NCBI GenBank assembly: GCA_013115125.1
Contig: JABANN010000056.1
Location: 1-64,000 of the forward strand
Length of the DNA: 64,000 bases
Origin: Perkinsus olseni
Lineage: Eukaryota; Perkinsozoa; Perkinsida
Direction of reading: 5' to 3'
Positions 36,902 through 51,944 of this stretch are shown here, piece by piece; position 1 is the first letter of the stretch, and every line of letters starts with the position of its first letter. The notes below the pieces were generated by a model. The model was not told where the DNA came from. It ran no database searches and saw only the letters and a list, made by a program, of their open reading frames with translations. The translations under genes and the position numbers were made by a program.

Positions 36902-37014
36902 GAGACACAAGTGGAGACACGAGTCAGATAATACATCGATGCTAGTCTGACTGAGCCGTACTGTCGGCGTTGGACTTTAAACACACGCACGCGCACGAGT
37001 GGGGAGTACCAGAG

Positions 37015-40000
37015 TCAGTCGATTGGTGACGCAACAATAATGCAACTGAAAAGTCGGTTGAAATGCGCAATAATTGATACATCACAAACCATCTGGATAC
37101 CTGTTGAGAAGGGAGGGGACGCATACGGTGAGTACAGGAGCCCTGAGGCCGCTCGCCTTGATTTAGTGAGCCAGGGGTGCTGCAGCGCTTCCCGAGCGGT
37201 AGGCCTCAAGTTGGGATCGAGTTGGAGACACTGGGTGATGAAGTCGAGGAAAGCCTCATCTTTCGTGCCTGGTGGTGGTCGCATCCCAGGGCGGAATGAG
37301 ATGCTCCGCAGTAATGAAGCCTACGCATGCGTTGGTGTAGACTAGTCTCCTTGGGGACGAGTATTTGCAGTACGCGAGGCGCCGCTGATGGCGAAGGGTG
37401 CTGACGGTTATCTATGATGCTGCTTGATGCCAACAGTATCAAGAGTTGGCCTTCTTACCCCATGATGCTGATCTTGAGATATTCATTTCCTTCATACCAT
37501 TAGTTGGCAGATGCTCCATGTAGATTTGACGATCACGGGTGAAATAACGTGGTATGAGCCTGAGCAAGAGGACTGTCTTCGGAATCCACAGTGCCCGATG
37601 TTACTTTCCCAGCCGCATCATATGCTCTGGGAAGGGCCCGATGATACCGACGACGCGAGCGAGGAGACTCTGGATCTGATGAGGCGACACGTACGGTTTA
37701 TGTTGAATAAATCATCTACTGCTTACCGAATCATTCTGAAACAGAACAGTTGAAGTCCAGAGCTCAGAAACTATGCAACCAAGTGACCAGATGTCAATCG
37801 ACGTATCGTAGGACAGTCCCAGGATGACCTAAAGTATCGTAATAAGCTCAAAAATCGGCGGAGCGAAGCGGTACTGACCTCTGGGGCACGATAACATCTG
37901 CTCTGGATGTAAGTAGCCAAATGATCAGTGATGAAACAGCTGCTACCAAAGTCGATAACCTGGGTAGAGGGAAGCCTACAAGTTCGAAGGGGGGCGCCAT
38001 TGGATGGCACCTTCACGGAAGCGGTAGTGTAGCTCTGCAGCAGGATATTTTCTGGCTTCAAGTCGCAATGCATGAGGCCCATGGAGTGGATGTACTCCAA
38101 GGCTGTGAGTACCTGTAGGACTAGGTAACTCACATTGCAGGAGACGGTGGAGAGGTCAGGGAAGTGAACGGGAAGTCGTCTACCCCCAAGCTGAGTCCGG
38201 TCTACCCTATGCCTCCGACGGCTGGGGGTCCTAACCTACTTGATGCGTAATCTTCTGTAGCCGTCCAATGGTGAAGTACTGGGACGCGGGGGCTTGGTCC
38301 TAAGGCAGAAGTTCATCGGAGACAACGAGCTCGCCTCAGCGGCAAGATGAAGGTAAATACAAGGTAATTGAAAGTTTAGTACAGGTATCATCGCAGTGGG
38401 GGTACTGAGGGGGCTTCCAAAGGCGGGAACAGGCGGCAAGGGCTGGGTCGAATCTACCCGAGTGAGCTTGGAGAACTCGTATCTAGGCAGCACGAGCAAC
38501 GCGTGGTACTCGTACACCGATGGTCATCCTCACAAGTTGTCCCTTAGTAGCTCCGTCACAATAATAAGATGCTCCTTATGATAGAAATAATCGATCATTC
38601 TACGGTAGATTATGATGACAACGGGCAGCATGGTCCCTGAGGGAGATCTACCTCAGACACCTCGTCTTGTCGATGTCCCCATCTGGAGCGTTCAACTGCA
38701 GGAGACTGAGTAGTTTGATCTCATCCAAGCTCTGGTCGAAAAAATCCTTGTCGTTTTTAATAATTTTCATGCATACCTGATAACATCGAACCGCGATTCG
38801 CGACAGGACAGGTAGTGGGCGGTGAGTACATGCTGATTCAACCTCATATCCCACGCTTGGACAGCCTTGCTGAAGGCTGCTGACCCAAGAAAGCCCGTAA
38901 CTCTATATCTGCCACAACACACGGAGTCACTACCGTACCAACTAAGGCCCAAAGCCGACCCCTCTCGACCTTTAATTGAGCTACGCCCTCAGGCACTCAA
39001 AGCTATCAGATTTCTGCGCGAGTGTGTCGAGGGGATGATCATTGGTCCTCACCTCGCAGCGATGACCATGTTGGTGACAACCTGGAACTCCTTGGTCTCC
39101 TCGAACCCTGTCCTATTCCGCTCGTAGACCACGTTCAATGGTAGGACATCATACGTACCTTGCCAGGTGAATGGCAACTCAGTTGCGAGGATGGATGGAC
39201 CCACAGGATTCGACCCTGGGTGGTGTACGCATGGTCTTGCTCCCAACCGTCGGAATGGCTTCCAGCGAGGGCTCGCGATGCCTGGTGAAGGTCGGAGGAA
39301 AGCCAGCAGTAGGGGAAAGTATGGTACCATTTGAGCGGATAGAAGTCGTCTCTGCTCGCGGATCTTGGAGGGCCATAAATGAGGTTATTCCTGCGCCACA
39401 TGGCGGCATCGTGGCGAGCTGTGACCTCTGCCTTAACAACGGTTACTTCGTGAGCCCTACCGTATGCATCGTACCTGCTAGCAAGACACCGTGAGGGATA
39501 CTCGATAGAGTGGGGTTATAGCTCCCCGAGTCGCGCTGCTACACGGCACGGACCCATACACAAGACACACCTCAAGCTGATACGAGACTCCTGCTCGGAC
39601 TGCCCTCGATGAGCCGAACTGTCGACGACCCTCGGCGGCGACGGCGGCCTCTCCCTGGGAATGTCCGACTCCGCCGATGCTCCAAACGACGGACTTGGGG
39701 GCCTCTCTGGCTCGGAGCCTGAGGTTCGAGAGGGTCCACACTCGAAGGTATACTGGTGACGTGTATGCGGCAAAGCAGCACCTCCGAGAGGCAGCCCTGG
39801 AACAAGGCTTTCATCTCCAGCCGTACCCGAGGAACGGTCAGAGCTTCGTGATGCTGCAGGATCCTTGTCGATGGTGGAAGCAGCAGCAGAGTGTGCCTGT
39901 CGATGCAGCAGCATGTCATTCACATTGGCGCCAGAAGGGGCGAGAGAATGGCAGCGAGCAGCATTGCTTCTAGGCTAGAAGTTCTAGCGCTGGAGGAGAA

Positions 40001-41392
40001 GGCGAACTCGCAGCGAGTGGATGTGCCTGAGCGTTCACGTACCAAAAGCAGTTCATCATCATCCATTCCAGTGGGGGCCTCAGCTGATGGCTCGCGTCGA
40101 TCAAACGAGGAAGGCTGCCATGATGAAGTGACGACCAGGCACGGAGGCTCTGAGTGCACGTACATAGTCCTGGTGACCGGTCGAACGGCCAGCGCTGCGG
40201 CGCTCCTTCTGAGCTATCTCTCGCATAAGTTCACTCTCCTCCACATCACGCACACGATAGCCAGGGTCACGGTCATCGCGGTACTCGTCCCAATCACCCC
40301 ACTCATCCGGCGGCGGGTCCGGATACCCAGGAAGCCTTTGAGTTCACAGTATAATCACAACAGGAGGTCACATGCCTTACCGAGGAGCTCTCGGAGTGTA
40401 GTGGTCTGAGTGCTGTCCCTCCTGTAGTAAACCCAGAGTGATGCCACCGGAAGTGGGAGACCGCGGGCCTGAGGGAAGGATCGATAGTTCGAGTCAGGCA
40501 ACGCACCCAGCAGGCCTACAAGAGTCCTTGTCTCGGTTTCTGCCCATCAATACGTCCAGCGAGCCCGACCGATTGACCGTGGGAGTAACATCGCACGCGG
40601 AGGACGCTACGAGGTCATCGAGTCGTCTGTTAAGCTCCTCATCAGACTTCACAGTGCTGCCTGAGTGCATGACACGACCTCGGTGACGAGGTCTGGGGAA
40701 AGGCTAGCCTAGCGTGGGGATGCTCTCGAAGCTCACTCGCTAGGATATCCATAATCACGCCTTCGGCTGGTGCAGTCGCCGGCCTGTGACAACCCGTGGA
40801 CGAGGTCGTTCCGCCAGCGCCCAAGGTGGAGGGTGCGGTACTGTTCGGCGCTAGGATAGGAGACATGGACAGCGGAGCGGCGTCGGATGCCTCACCAGTC
40901 GTAAGTGCACAATGGTAGTGGCTGAGGGAGTGCGTCAGCAGCCTGAGGTTCTCATAGAATCTGTCCTCCACACTGAGCCCTCCCAAAGATGCTTCCTTCA
41001 TGCTTTCACCATGCTGGTCCCGAATTAGAGTGGCAGCTCGACGCAACTGGAAGGAAATATCAAGGCGACGAACACGGCGTGGACGTTGATTGAAAACCGC
41101 GATACGCGATACATGATACGCGGATGTTCAGCACGCCTAGGTGGTACCAAGTCCGCTGCTCCCTCGGAAGCCTTTCTAGCAGCTGGGCTCCTCATAGCAT
41201 TGAGAGTCCCCTGATCCGACACGAAGTCCGCTAGGGCGCTGAAGACCCCACCGGCGGCGGCTGTTGGGGGCACCGAAACTCTAAAAGGGAGAGCTTTGAA
41301 ACCCTTCAAGGTGAGTAGACGTAGTACGGTCTGCTCCCTGAGGTAGACGATCGAGGTGTAGCAGAAGCGACGGCCTCCGGCAACGCCGCCAT
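37015..41392 (-). CDS. DYRK-family dual-specificity protein kinase
   Basis: CMGC kinase. ATG at 41392 starts a long Ser/Pro/Ala-rich N-terminus (41.4-39.1 kb, several exons). The segment ending FEETKEFQVVTNMVIAAR joins across an intron to YRVTGFLGSAAFSKAVQAWD, the DYRK glycine loop. CMKIIKNDKDFFDQSLDEIK gives the ATP lysine, HCDLKPENILL the catalytic loop, VIDFGSSCF the DFG, and YIQSRCYRAPEV the activation loop, where the second Tyr of the YxY autophosphorylation site lies in IQSRCY-type context. The C-lobe ends LRPTAREALQHPWL near 37.1 kb. The family autophosphorylates its activation tyrosine, then acts on Ser/Thr. The long N-terminus resembles plant-type DYRKP more than animal DYRK1. Several exon borders in the N-terminal half are not fixed. 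Confidence 0.85.
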
Positions 41393-41485
41393 CCCTTATT
41401 TCAGAAGCAGCCTAGCAAAGACTGGAGAGCGAGAAGTGGCTCCCTCCCTTAACGCAAAAGGTCCGACACAGAAAGAAGGTTCATC

Positions 41486-42851
41486 ACGCGACCCCCTCTT
41501 CCTCTGGCGGTTCTCGGTACCACCAAAATACTCCAGGCGGAGCGATGTAGACCTCGCCACCATTACGGTAGCGGAGTAGCTGTGCCATGACTGGGGCCTC
41601 AGTGGCAGAAGTGATACAACAGGAGACAAAGACCCCACCGGGCTTAACCTACGAGAGAGATTGAAAAACATAGCATGAGGACTGAGGTGTCGACCTTTGC
41701 CTCTAGTGAGAGGAGAGTGCCCACAGCAGCAGCTTCGGCCCTTCCCAGAGCCACCACGTCGGCCACGTCATCCGGCAGCTCGTCATGCCTCATGACCTTG
41801 GTGTCTGGCGGGCAGCCGTGTAGCTGGTCAAAATCACTGCTATCCTCATAGAGGAGTACATGCCTGATGCACAGAAGACTGAGCGTTGAGCGAGGGGAGC
41901 AGGCAAGCTATAAAGGCATCATCCCATCAATGCCACTATTCCTGGGGTATGCAATAAGCCCTACTGTGTCCGCGGATCCACCATCCCTGCCACCTCGCAG
42001 GAGTCCGATACGACGAGGATGGGCTGCTGTTCTTCCGGAGTGTACTTCTCCACGATGCGTATCTTTTCCGCCATACGACGCCAGACGCTATCAGAAGTGA
42101 CGTTGGGCAGAGCGTCCAACCAGTCACCGACTGGAAGCGTGTGAAGATGGACGTGAGCCGGTACTCCGAATGGGGTGCTGAGGATCCACTCCTGCATGCT
42201 CAGTTCCCAGCCGTATGCCTTCCCTAGCACGACGCATCAGTAGAGACTCTTGGCGACCATCCCTACCCATCCTGTTGGTGCAGTCAACGTCCTGTGAGCT
42301 GAAGCAAGCCTCTACTGCTCGGCCCAGTCTCAAGAGGACGCTGCTGGCGCCTCTCGAGGAGGACCCGTCCTCGGCGACACCGCGAGTGTGACCTGTAGTT
42401 CGTGTCCCGAGCCCCTCTTGAGCGGTGCTAGAATTGAGGCTCCTTAAAAGACTCGGCGTTCATCAAGCATGGGTGGAGCTACAGTAAAAAGTTGTTCGGA
42501 GAACTGAATCCTCCAGCTCTCACACTAGTGGACACGATTGTCATCTAGAATTTGCATGGTCGTAAGTCCTGGGCAGTGACCCAACTGAGCAGTATTGGGT
42601 ATACTAGTGGTACTCCCGTTTCCTATCGTGCATTTAACTACAATAATGCGCTACAAGGGAATCGTTTTCACTGATTGAGATCGCGTCGAACCGAAAAGAT
42701 GGTCAGGGCCCTCACCTATGATGCTGTCCAGCAACTCTACCGTGGGAGGCCCCCGCCAAACCCTCAGCTCTGACAAGAGAGAAGTCACCCCACCCGCTGC
42801 TGTTGTCGTGGCGACAAGGACTATGACGAGCACGGACCGCGGCATCACCAT
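41486..42851 (-). CDS. signal-peptide protein of unknown function, methyltransferase-like C-terminus
   Basis: ATG at 42851 gives MVMPRSVLVIVLVATTTAAG, a signal peptide or membrane anchor. Internal exons read LGRAVEACFSSQDVDCTNRM, GKAYGWELSMQEWILSTPFG and PILVVSDSCEVAGM. Another is HVLLYEDSSDFDQLHGCPPD, then DDVADVVALGRAEAAAVGTL. The last exon begins KPGGVFVSCC and ends EEEGVA at 41486. The order acidic VADVVALG, helix, KPGGVFVS resembles motifs IV-VI of class I methyltransferases, which I take as a weak hint only. Exon borders are approximate. No family is recognised. Confidence 0.5.
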
Positions 42852-43330
42852 GCAAGTACAGAAGAGTTATAGCGAACCCGGTGATACGGTGTAACCCTGG
42901 TAGTCGTAGAGATTGAAGACTTTACCAACAACAGTCGTGAAATTCACCCGAGTCGTCTGGCCTTAATTATCAAATTCAATGACCACCGCAATCAAATTAA
43001 GAGGAGGCAGCACTAGCGGAAAAAATAATATTGTGAGATGATACGCCCAGGAACCGGCAAGGGGCCATCACGAGCCCAAGCCCTCCTGATAACAGGTACA
43101 GTGGTACAGTGATGATCATCATCGTGGCGTAATGGTACGGCTAAGCCCAGGCGGCTGAGGGGAGGGGGATGCTCTCCTGAGGGTGGTTGTGGGAGTACGA
43201 ATGCGACCCAGGGGGAGGATGGAGGTCTCGGATCGGTCGTGGCGGAGTGGGTGGGCGAGCGCTGGTGATGGAGGCGTCCCAGTTAGGCCTGACCGTGTGA
43301 CTTCACAATCGAGAACAGCTCTTCCTAGAC
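42852..43330. other. intergenic, or alternative C-terminal exon of PPKL
   Basis: Minus-strand 43119-43330 is open and Pro/Arg/Thr-rich (PSPQPPGLSRTITPR at its end), like the Pro-rich tails of PPKL proteins. I could not find a splice that keeps phase, so it is left out of the gene. Confidence 0.4.
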
Positions 43331-46300
43331 CTACTGCATCCGCCTTAGATGCTGCATGTCTGAGCCCGCTCCTGGCGGCGGTGGAGTGTCGTGAGCTCCG
43401 AAACCAATGTTGGCTCGGTCTACTGGATAGATGAGCTTGGGAACTATCGTTAGATCTCGGCGTATGAAGAGCAGTGCGCCTGATGAGTGGAACATGATGA
43501 TAAGAACAGCCACAGCGGTTACAGCCCTGACCTGCATTCTTGTGATGTCCGCAGTAGTCCGTGGCCGAGAACAGGGTGATGAGGCGACCATCAGCAAATC
43601 TCTCAAAGCCATCCATAACACACTCATGAGCTCTAATTATCATCGTCAAGGGGGCGTTCTCCTCTAGGAACTGCACCACTCTGAGGACAGGAGGCCCGCT
43701 GCAGCAGCAGGATAGATGGACCGCTCGTCTGCTATCCTCACCTATCCGGACCGAATTTAACGATATGACCCGAACCGTCGGGGTCCCTGGTCTCATTGGA
43801 GGTCACACCGAAGATGTCATCCGAGTCTGTTGGATCCGACCTGGCACCGTTATCGGATGACTTACTCTACGATGACTAGGTGACCATGAACCACCATAGA
43901 AGATCCGTCACTTGCTGATCGATCATGCTCATCGGTTGTTGCGCCACGACCAGAGGCCGCTCCAGTTTAGCTATTTGCTCGACCTGACCGACAAACGGCA
44001 AATGCAAGCCGTTGACGGAGTTGAGGATTTTCACCTTATCGATACTGCCACCAATGCCACCATGTATGCAGAGGATGCGGTCCTCTATGACCGCTCCACA
44101 GGGCATCCATTCAAAAACCTGAACGACTGCTGCACTGGAGACCTCATAGCCGTTCCTTACTTTGTTAAACCAGGCCCAGCTGCAGTTCGGGTCATTATCA
44201 ACATCATCCCTGAGACGCCGTTTACACTCATCTCTGAAACCATAGGAGGAGTTTATGGCGGGGTCCTCATGATTCCCTCTTATTAAATGGATTTGATTCG
44301 GGTATCTGCCACAACCTACTCCACCCTACTAAGAAGTCAGAAGGGGTCTACTCTATTTTCAAGGCGAGCAGAAGACAGATGGTCTCCAGAGAGAACAAGC
44401 CTCGATCGACGTAGTCCCCGAGGAAGAGGTAGTCCATCGTTTCAATGTCACCACCAGGACCGTCGGTGGGGGCAGCGTACCTAGCAGGCCTCAGCATTAG
44501 CCGCATAGGAGCACGATAATGCCGACCTTTGAAAGAGGCGCATCAGGTCCATGAATTGGCCGTGGATATCCCCATACACTTTAATGGGCGCTCGGAGCTT
44601 CAACACCTACCCTCAAGTTGATAACTGATAGCATGCGTTCAACGTAGACTCACCATGGGTTGCTTCCTCAACAACTGCAGCACGGATTTACACAACTGCC
44701 TCACTTCCGACGGCTGTAGTATAAACCTATTAGGGTCCACATCGGGCTGCCACGACTCTGGCCGTAGCAGTTGCTCGATCACCTGAAGGCCAGGAGAGCG
44801 ATTAGTCCAGGCGCAATAGTTCGTAAGTGTCCCTCAGTTCTTAGTAATAGCGATTAGCGATGATACGAGGCGACCGGGAAGCTTCGATTCGAGCCCACAT
44901 AGCCGGCCGCGGAACCCCTAGAAGCGACTCGGGCCAGTCTTGTCGGATGCTTCGGCAGAGAGATCATAAACAGCGGAGATGGAAGAACGAAGTCGCCGCT
45001 GCTGGCATTGCCATCGCCAGGCTTACAAAGTGATGTAAAGACCCCTCATCAGAGTTCAACTGTCGTGTCCTTGTTGGTGTTACAACAGGGCGTGACCCAG
45101 GCGGGCGTATACGTTTGGACTCCTCCCCGAGAGCATCTAGACCAACTTGATGTACCTGGGCAGTTGGGGTAGAATCACCCCCAACCGGAAGCATAGAGAT
45201 GTTCTTACCGTGGCCATGGAGTCCCTCTCACTAGCGATGTAGACTTTGTCAGCCAGTGCAGGGGCGCCGATGGGACCCCATGTCCCCTTCGACTGCTGCT
45301 GCTCGATACCCTCCCGTAGTGATGGAGACAGCGAGGACGATCGGCCCGATGACGGTGGCCTTGGCCCTTGGTACGCCTGAGGGCAGTGGCGACCGCTAGC
45401 AGGGACACAAATGCATCCTACGTAGTCCATCTGTTGCTGAGCCGCCATTGGTTGTTGTTGCGGTTGTTGTGGTACTCTAGCATCAGCCATAATAGCATCA
45501 TACCCCACAGCAGGCCCAGCTTCCTCATGCTGCTGCGCTGCCTCTGTCGCTGCTGCAGGAGGTGCCGCTGTTCGTGGCAGTACCAGTCCCAGAGCCTGCA
45601 CTTACGATCACCACCACTGCCGCCACCACAGTTACCTACCCTCTCAATGTCTAGTAGTTGCAGATCGTTGGTGGGAGCGGAGGGATGGACGTGATTAAAG
45701 CCGCCGTACCTTGAGGAGAGTACCTCGGGATTCACCTTCGGCCGAGCTGCTCACGTAAAGAGCAGAGGGCCCAGCATCCAAGTAGCATGCCGAAAGCGCT
45801 GCACGCTCGGGATCTCTCTCCACTCGCACTGCTCCGTGTCATAGACACAGGTCGCGAGTGAACGACTCACGTCGCCGGAGCGACCACCAACTGAATACAG
45901 AAAAGTACTACTGATGGCGTATGAGAATTCACACTCACCAATGATGAATTTAGTATGGGCAAAGACAGCAACATGCTGGAACCTGGGCTCGGGGGGCTCT
46001 CCCTTCTTAGTGGGAGCCTCGACCCAATCCCACCTACACTACGCCTCCGTACCAATGTACTTACACTACCACTACTACCTGCCGTCCCTGTGCTGGCGAA
46101 GGCCCCAGGCGTCACTAAGAGACTGATTGTCCGCCGTCCTCCCACCAAAGACCACCATCATCCCTGTTGCAGGGCCTTCGCGGCAAACGTCGGCTGAGTG
46201 ATAGGCCTACACAGGAAGACCTACACAGCTGCAGCAGAGGGGCTCTGGGGCAACGGAGAAATTGTCATGCCCCCGAGGGAACTGCCTGCAGGAGCCCTAC

Positions 46301-47547
46301 TCACCCTCGGCACTGGTGCTGGCTTCCCTCCTCCAACAGGATCCACTTTATTCCACAGAAACGGTGATCGGTCCACGTCCAGGATCCAAATGTCAGACAT
46401 AGTCTCCTGAAGTGAAGTGATCCCCTAACCAGCCACCCACCGTCCAATACGGAAGCCGTACAAATCTGGAGACGGTGGAATAACGGAGGAGATCCCGAGA
46501 CACGGAAGAGAGCGGGGCTGATTTCTATACTCTAATCGGCTAGCTTCCTCAGCATCATCCCATAGAGCACGCCACTCACCGTGCCATTATTGCCGCCGTA
46601 CACTATGAGCACTGGTTTGTGGAAGACCATCGTATGGCCGTATCTAGTGAGCACTGAGTAGCGCTCATCATCATCACCAGGCAGGTGCACTACCGTTTGC
46701 CCGGAGTCGGGCCTTTTCCTACTGGTATGGCCACCCATTCAGGTCTGTCCTCATCACGATAATCTAGAAGGTATCTACGCTAACATCATTACATGACGAT
46801 CAGAAGAGTGAAAGTTATGGTACAGATCATCGCTGCTTAGACTGCCTCCACCAGTGGCACCACCGAAAACTACCTGAACGACGAGCATATGGGAGCCGCA
46901 CGGGCGACCTCTCCTCGGTTGAGAGGCAGGAGTGCGGCCTACCAGCTGCATATGATCAACGCAAACAGCAGCATGGGCCGCCCTAGGACTCGGAGCAGAG
47001 GAATCTGTAGGCAATGTGGATTCCGTCTTCTGCCAGCTTCGACCTCGGATACCTTTCCGCATATCGACTCTCCTCCACATATTAGACTCGACATCGAGGA
47101 CGTAAGTGTCATCAGTTATATTGTACCTTATCATCGCAAACACTCGTCAGCAGCCGAGGACATGACACCGATCATTTTGAACTCCATTCGGGCCGGCATC
47201 ATCAGCCGTCAAGAACTCCCGTGGGCACTTTGCAGCAGCGCATCGAATGATGCAGCGCTCAATCGAACAAATTGGCGCGTGTACGGGCGGAACAGCGCGA
47301 AAACCGCCGCTCGAACAGAGTGCCTCCTTCCCTCTGGGAAGGATCCCGCATCCCTAGCGACATAGTAACACTGCTGCTTATCGTCAGAGATTCCAATCCC
47401 AGTACTCCATAGTTACAACTACTACTATTACCTTCCCGTATCGCCAGTAGCGCCACCGAAGAGCACCACTCGGGCTCCCCCAATGAGGGTGCAGGTGTGA
47501 CCAAAGCGTGGCAGGGGCACTTGGCCCATCTGCTGCTCGACTTCCAT
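43331..47547 (-). CDS. PPKL: Kelch-repeat Ser/Thr phosphatase (BSU1/BSL-like)
   Basis: N-terminal Kelch propeller joined to a PP1-type catalytic domain, a fusion known from plants and alveolates. ATG at 47547 begins [20 protein letters not shown] and then [12 protein letters not shown], a classic Kelch blade. More blades follow ([31 protein letters not shown]). The catalytic half has the metal and active-site motifs in order: [55 protein letters not shown] and LFSATDYCG. The C-terminus is VPKLIYPVD and ends at HLRRMQ. Introns are short (one is 46 nt within the DLMRLFQR / YAAPTD junction). All residues expected for an active enzyme are visible. In plants the family acts in brassinosteroid signalling and in Plasmodium in motility; the role here is unknown. 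Confidence 0.9.
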
Positions 47548-48145
47548 GAACCTTCAGCAGCAGCAGCTGTGGTCAAACTACTGTGCTAGTAGCAGCCCTG
47601 AACGATGGCATTGTCACACTCCGTATGCCCCATCCCTGACAAGCTCAGCACTAGAGTGGATATTGGAAGCCTCATAGGATTATGTGGAAGGAGCTTTGAC
47701 TGTAGTAAACAATGAAGAGCATTAACAAATCGGTTCGGTATTTCAAACTTCACAACTTGGCACGGACGCCCACCTCGCGAAGGACCTAAGGAAAGAATCG
47801 GTCGAGGACTCGTGGTGAGATTGAAAAAAGGAGGACAGCCAAGTTCCGATGTATCCCCGCCATTGCCGCTCTCCTCGGGCAAAGGTTGAAAACATTAGAC
47901 ACGAAACATACGGCCCTCTCTACAGTACTACCCCGAGAATAGTCTGTTGTTTCACAACACTGAGCTGAGCTTGGGACTTCACGAACAGTGAGCCTGTAAA
48001 CCTGAATAAACCAACAGACCTTTCTTCTCATACCACATTGCTGTCAAATACTGCCATCAATACAGCCAGTCCCGAAGCTGTCTATCATTGTTCCCCTGCA
48101 CAGTTAGGACAACGACCATGCACATCACATCCTATTCAGTGCTAC
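47548..48145. other. intergenic; no supported gene
   Basis: Spacer between two minus-strand genes. Two open minus-strand stretches (47586-47882, 47786-48031) lack a good start and recognisable content. Confidence 0.4.
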
Positions 48146-49149
48146 CTAGGCGAGTCTCCTCTCCCCCGCCGGACTACTACCCGATGCCATTAACGCCCAC
48201 CCCTCCATCCTTGGTAGCGTCCCTCGATCGTGGTATGACCACGAGAGGGCCGTCCAATGTCCAAAGCATGTTGAAGCTACTGTTAGGCGACCAGCTTAAG
48301 CCCAACTCCTTAAGAGCCTGAAGAGGAGCTACCCAGACGATGGAAGAGAGGTCTCGCTCACCGAGTCAACTGCCTCGATGCTGGCTTGCGGTCTCGTAGC
48401 GTATTTGAACCCAACCTGTGCCCCTTCCTTGTAGGCCGCCTTCAAGGGATACTCAACGTCTGGTATAATCTAATGAATTCCAGCAGGGCAAATCAATAAC
48501 CGAGCCGAGATGTTCAATGGCATTCAGTCTATTAGGTGGAGTCAAAATCGGGCGCGCTCGGCACTACTACCTGTATATGCCTGTGTTTCTGGCTGAATCC
48601 AGACTCAGGCCCATGATTGAAGAACGCTACAGCCCTATCCCCTAGAGCTTGTAGTACTCTGTGAACTGCCTTGAAATCGGCCCAAGTGAGAGAATCATTC
48701 TGATTGAAATATAGCTTGGTCACCACCAGCAGGTGGCCAGGCATAACCGCATATTTATTAAGCAACAACCTATGACCAGTCTCTGCAAGGTCCCCAATAC
48801 ATAGACCTGGCTCATAAGGGGGTAGGAAGGGGTTCCTCTTGATAGCGCTAGATCCTTTAGGCTTCCACTTCAAATTCTCAGCGACTCTCACCCAGCCGCC
48901 CTCGACGGCCTGCTCGGTCGTCGGTACAGCGACCAAGGACCCACATTTCTTCGCTTTCTCCTGCTGTTCGCTTATCCTCTCACGAAGCTGATCATCCGAC
49001 AGACCGCTGAGAGGGTAGTCCTCATCAGGCACGCTGTTGATTCGCTGGTAATATAATACACCAACGATACCACTACATACTGTAACTGTAGCCGCCGTGA
49101 CCAGGGCACGGATATTCCTTGAAGAGATAGGACCAGAAAAGGGTGTCAT
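48146..49149 (-). CDS. membrane-anchored Ap4A phosphorylase (ATP adenylyltransferase)
   Basis: HIT-superfamily enzyme that splits diadenosine tetraphosphate with phosphate, or forms it in reverse. The N-terminus from ATG 49149 has a hydrophobic helix (ALVTAATVTVCSGIVGVLYY), unusual for a family that is normally soluble. NPFLPPYEPGLCIGDL, HRLLLNKYAVMPGHLLVV and the active-site stretch GPESGFSQKHRHIQ follow. A ~98-nt intron then joins in phase to IIPDVEYPLKAAYKEGAQ. The C-terminal domain shows SWSPNSSFNMLWTLDGPLVV and IPRSRDATKDGGVGVNGIG, as in fungal APA1/APA2. If unspliced, the ORF would stop at 48532 and lack the second domain. The final few codons (48146 or 48177) are uncertain. Confidence 0.8.
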
Positions 49150-49457
49150 AGGAAAAGGTAATCAGTATCTTCACTAAAGGTATTAATCGGAGGACTCCGA
49201 GGACCCAGACTAACACAAAATTGAGGATCATCATAGATTGACAATTTAAATTCATATTATCAATGCAACTAGGATAATGATAAAAAACACGCCGAATCGA
49301 ATGGCTTCCGCTATGTCGTCCTATCTCCCCCTACCATCATGATCGATCGGGTCGATTGACCAAGGCTGCTGCAGGATGAGAGAAGAGCAAACCGACATCG
49401 GTGGTAGCCAATCCCTTATCAGATAACAATAGAGGTGAAAAATGAATATGTTGTTGC

Positions 49458-51618
<2,161 letters not shown>

Positions 51619-51944
51619 GTGGAGTATGGCAATGGGAATACAAACGGCAAACCGGCAGAGCTGAGGAGGCACGCGCTCATCTGAGCAAACCCATCGCAAC
51701 CACACACGTTCACCGAAGAGAAGAAGAAAGCTGAGGTCCATCCAAGAGCTCAAGATACTCTTTCGAGCGGGGAGTCCGAAGCGCGCTTCGCTCCGCTAAT
51801 ATTTTGAGTTTTATTTGCGATTTTTCTTCTGGGTCTCCTGAATTGCCCTGCCAGAATCGTCTTCTATACGATAGATTCCCTCCTAGGAGCTCACCTGGGA
51901 TTCAGGAAAGGCAGCAGTCTATTGAACTCCTCCGTTTCTGTCGA
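51619..51944. other. divergent promoter region
   Basis: Between the MAP-kinase start (minus) and the ankyrin gene start (plus). Contains a GAAGCGCGCTTC palindrome at about 51776-51787. The ankyrin frame stays open upstream to 51804 without an ATG. Confidence 0.45.
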
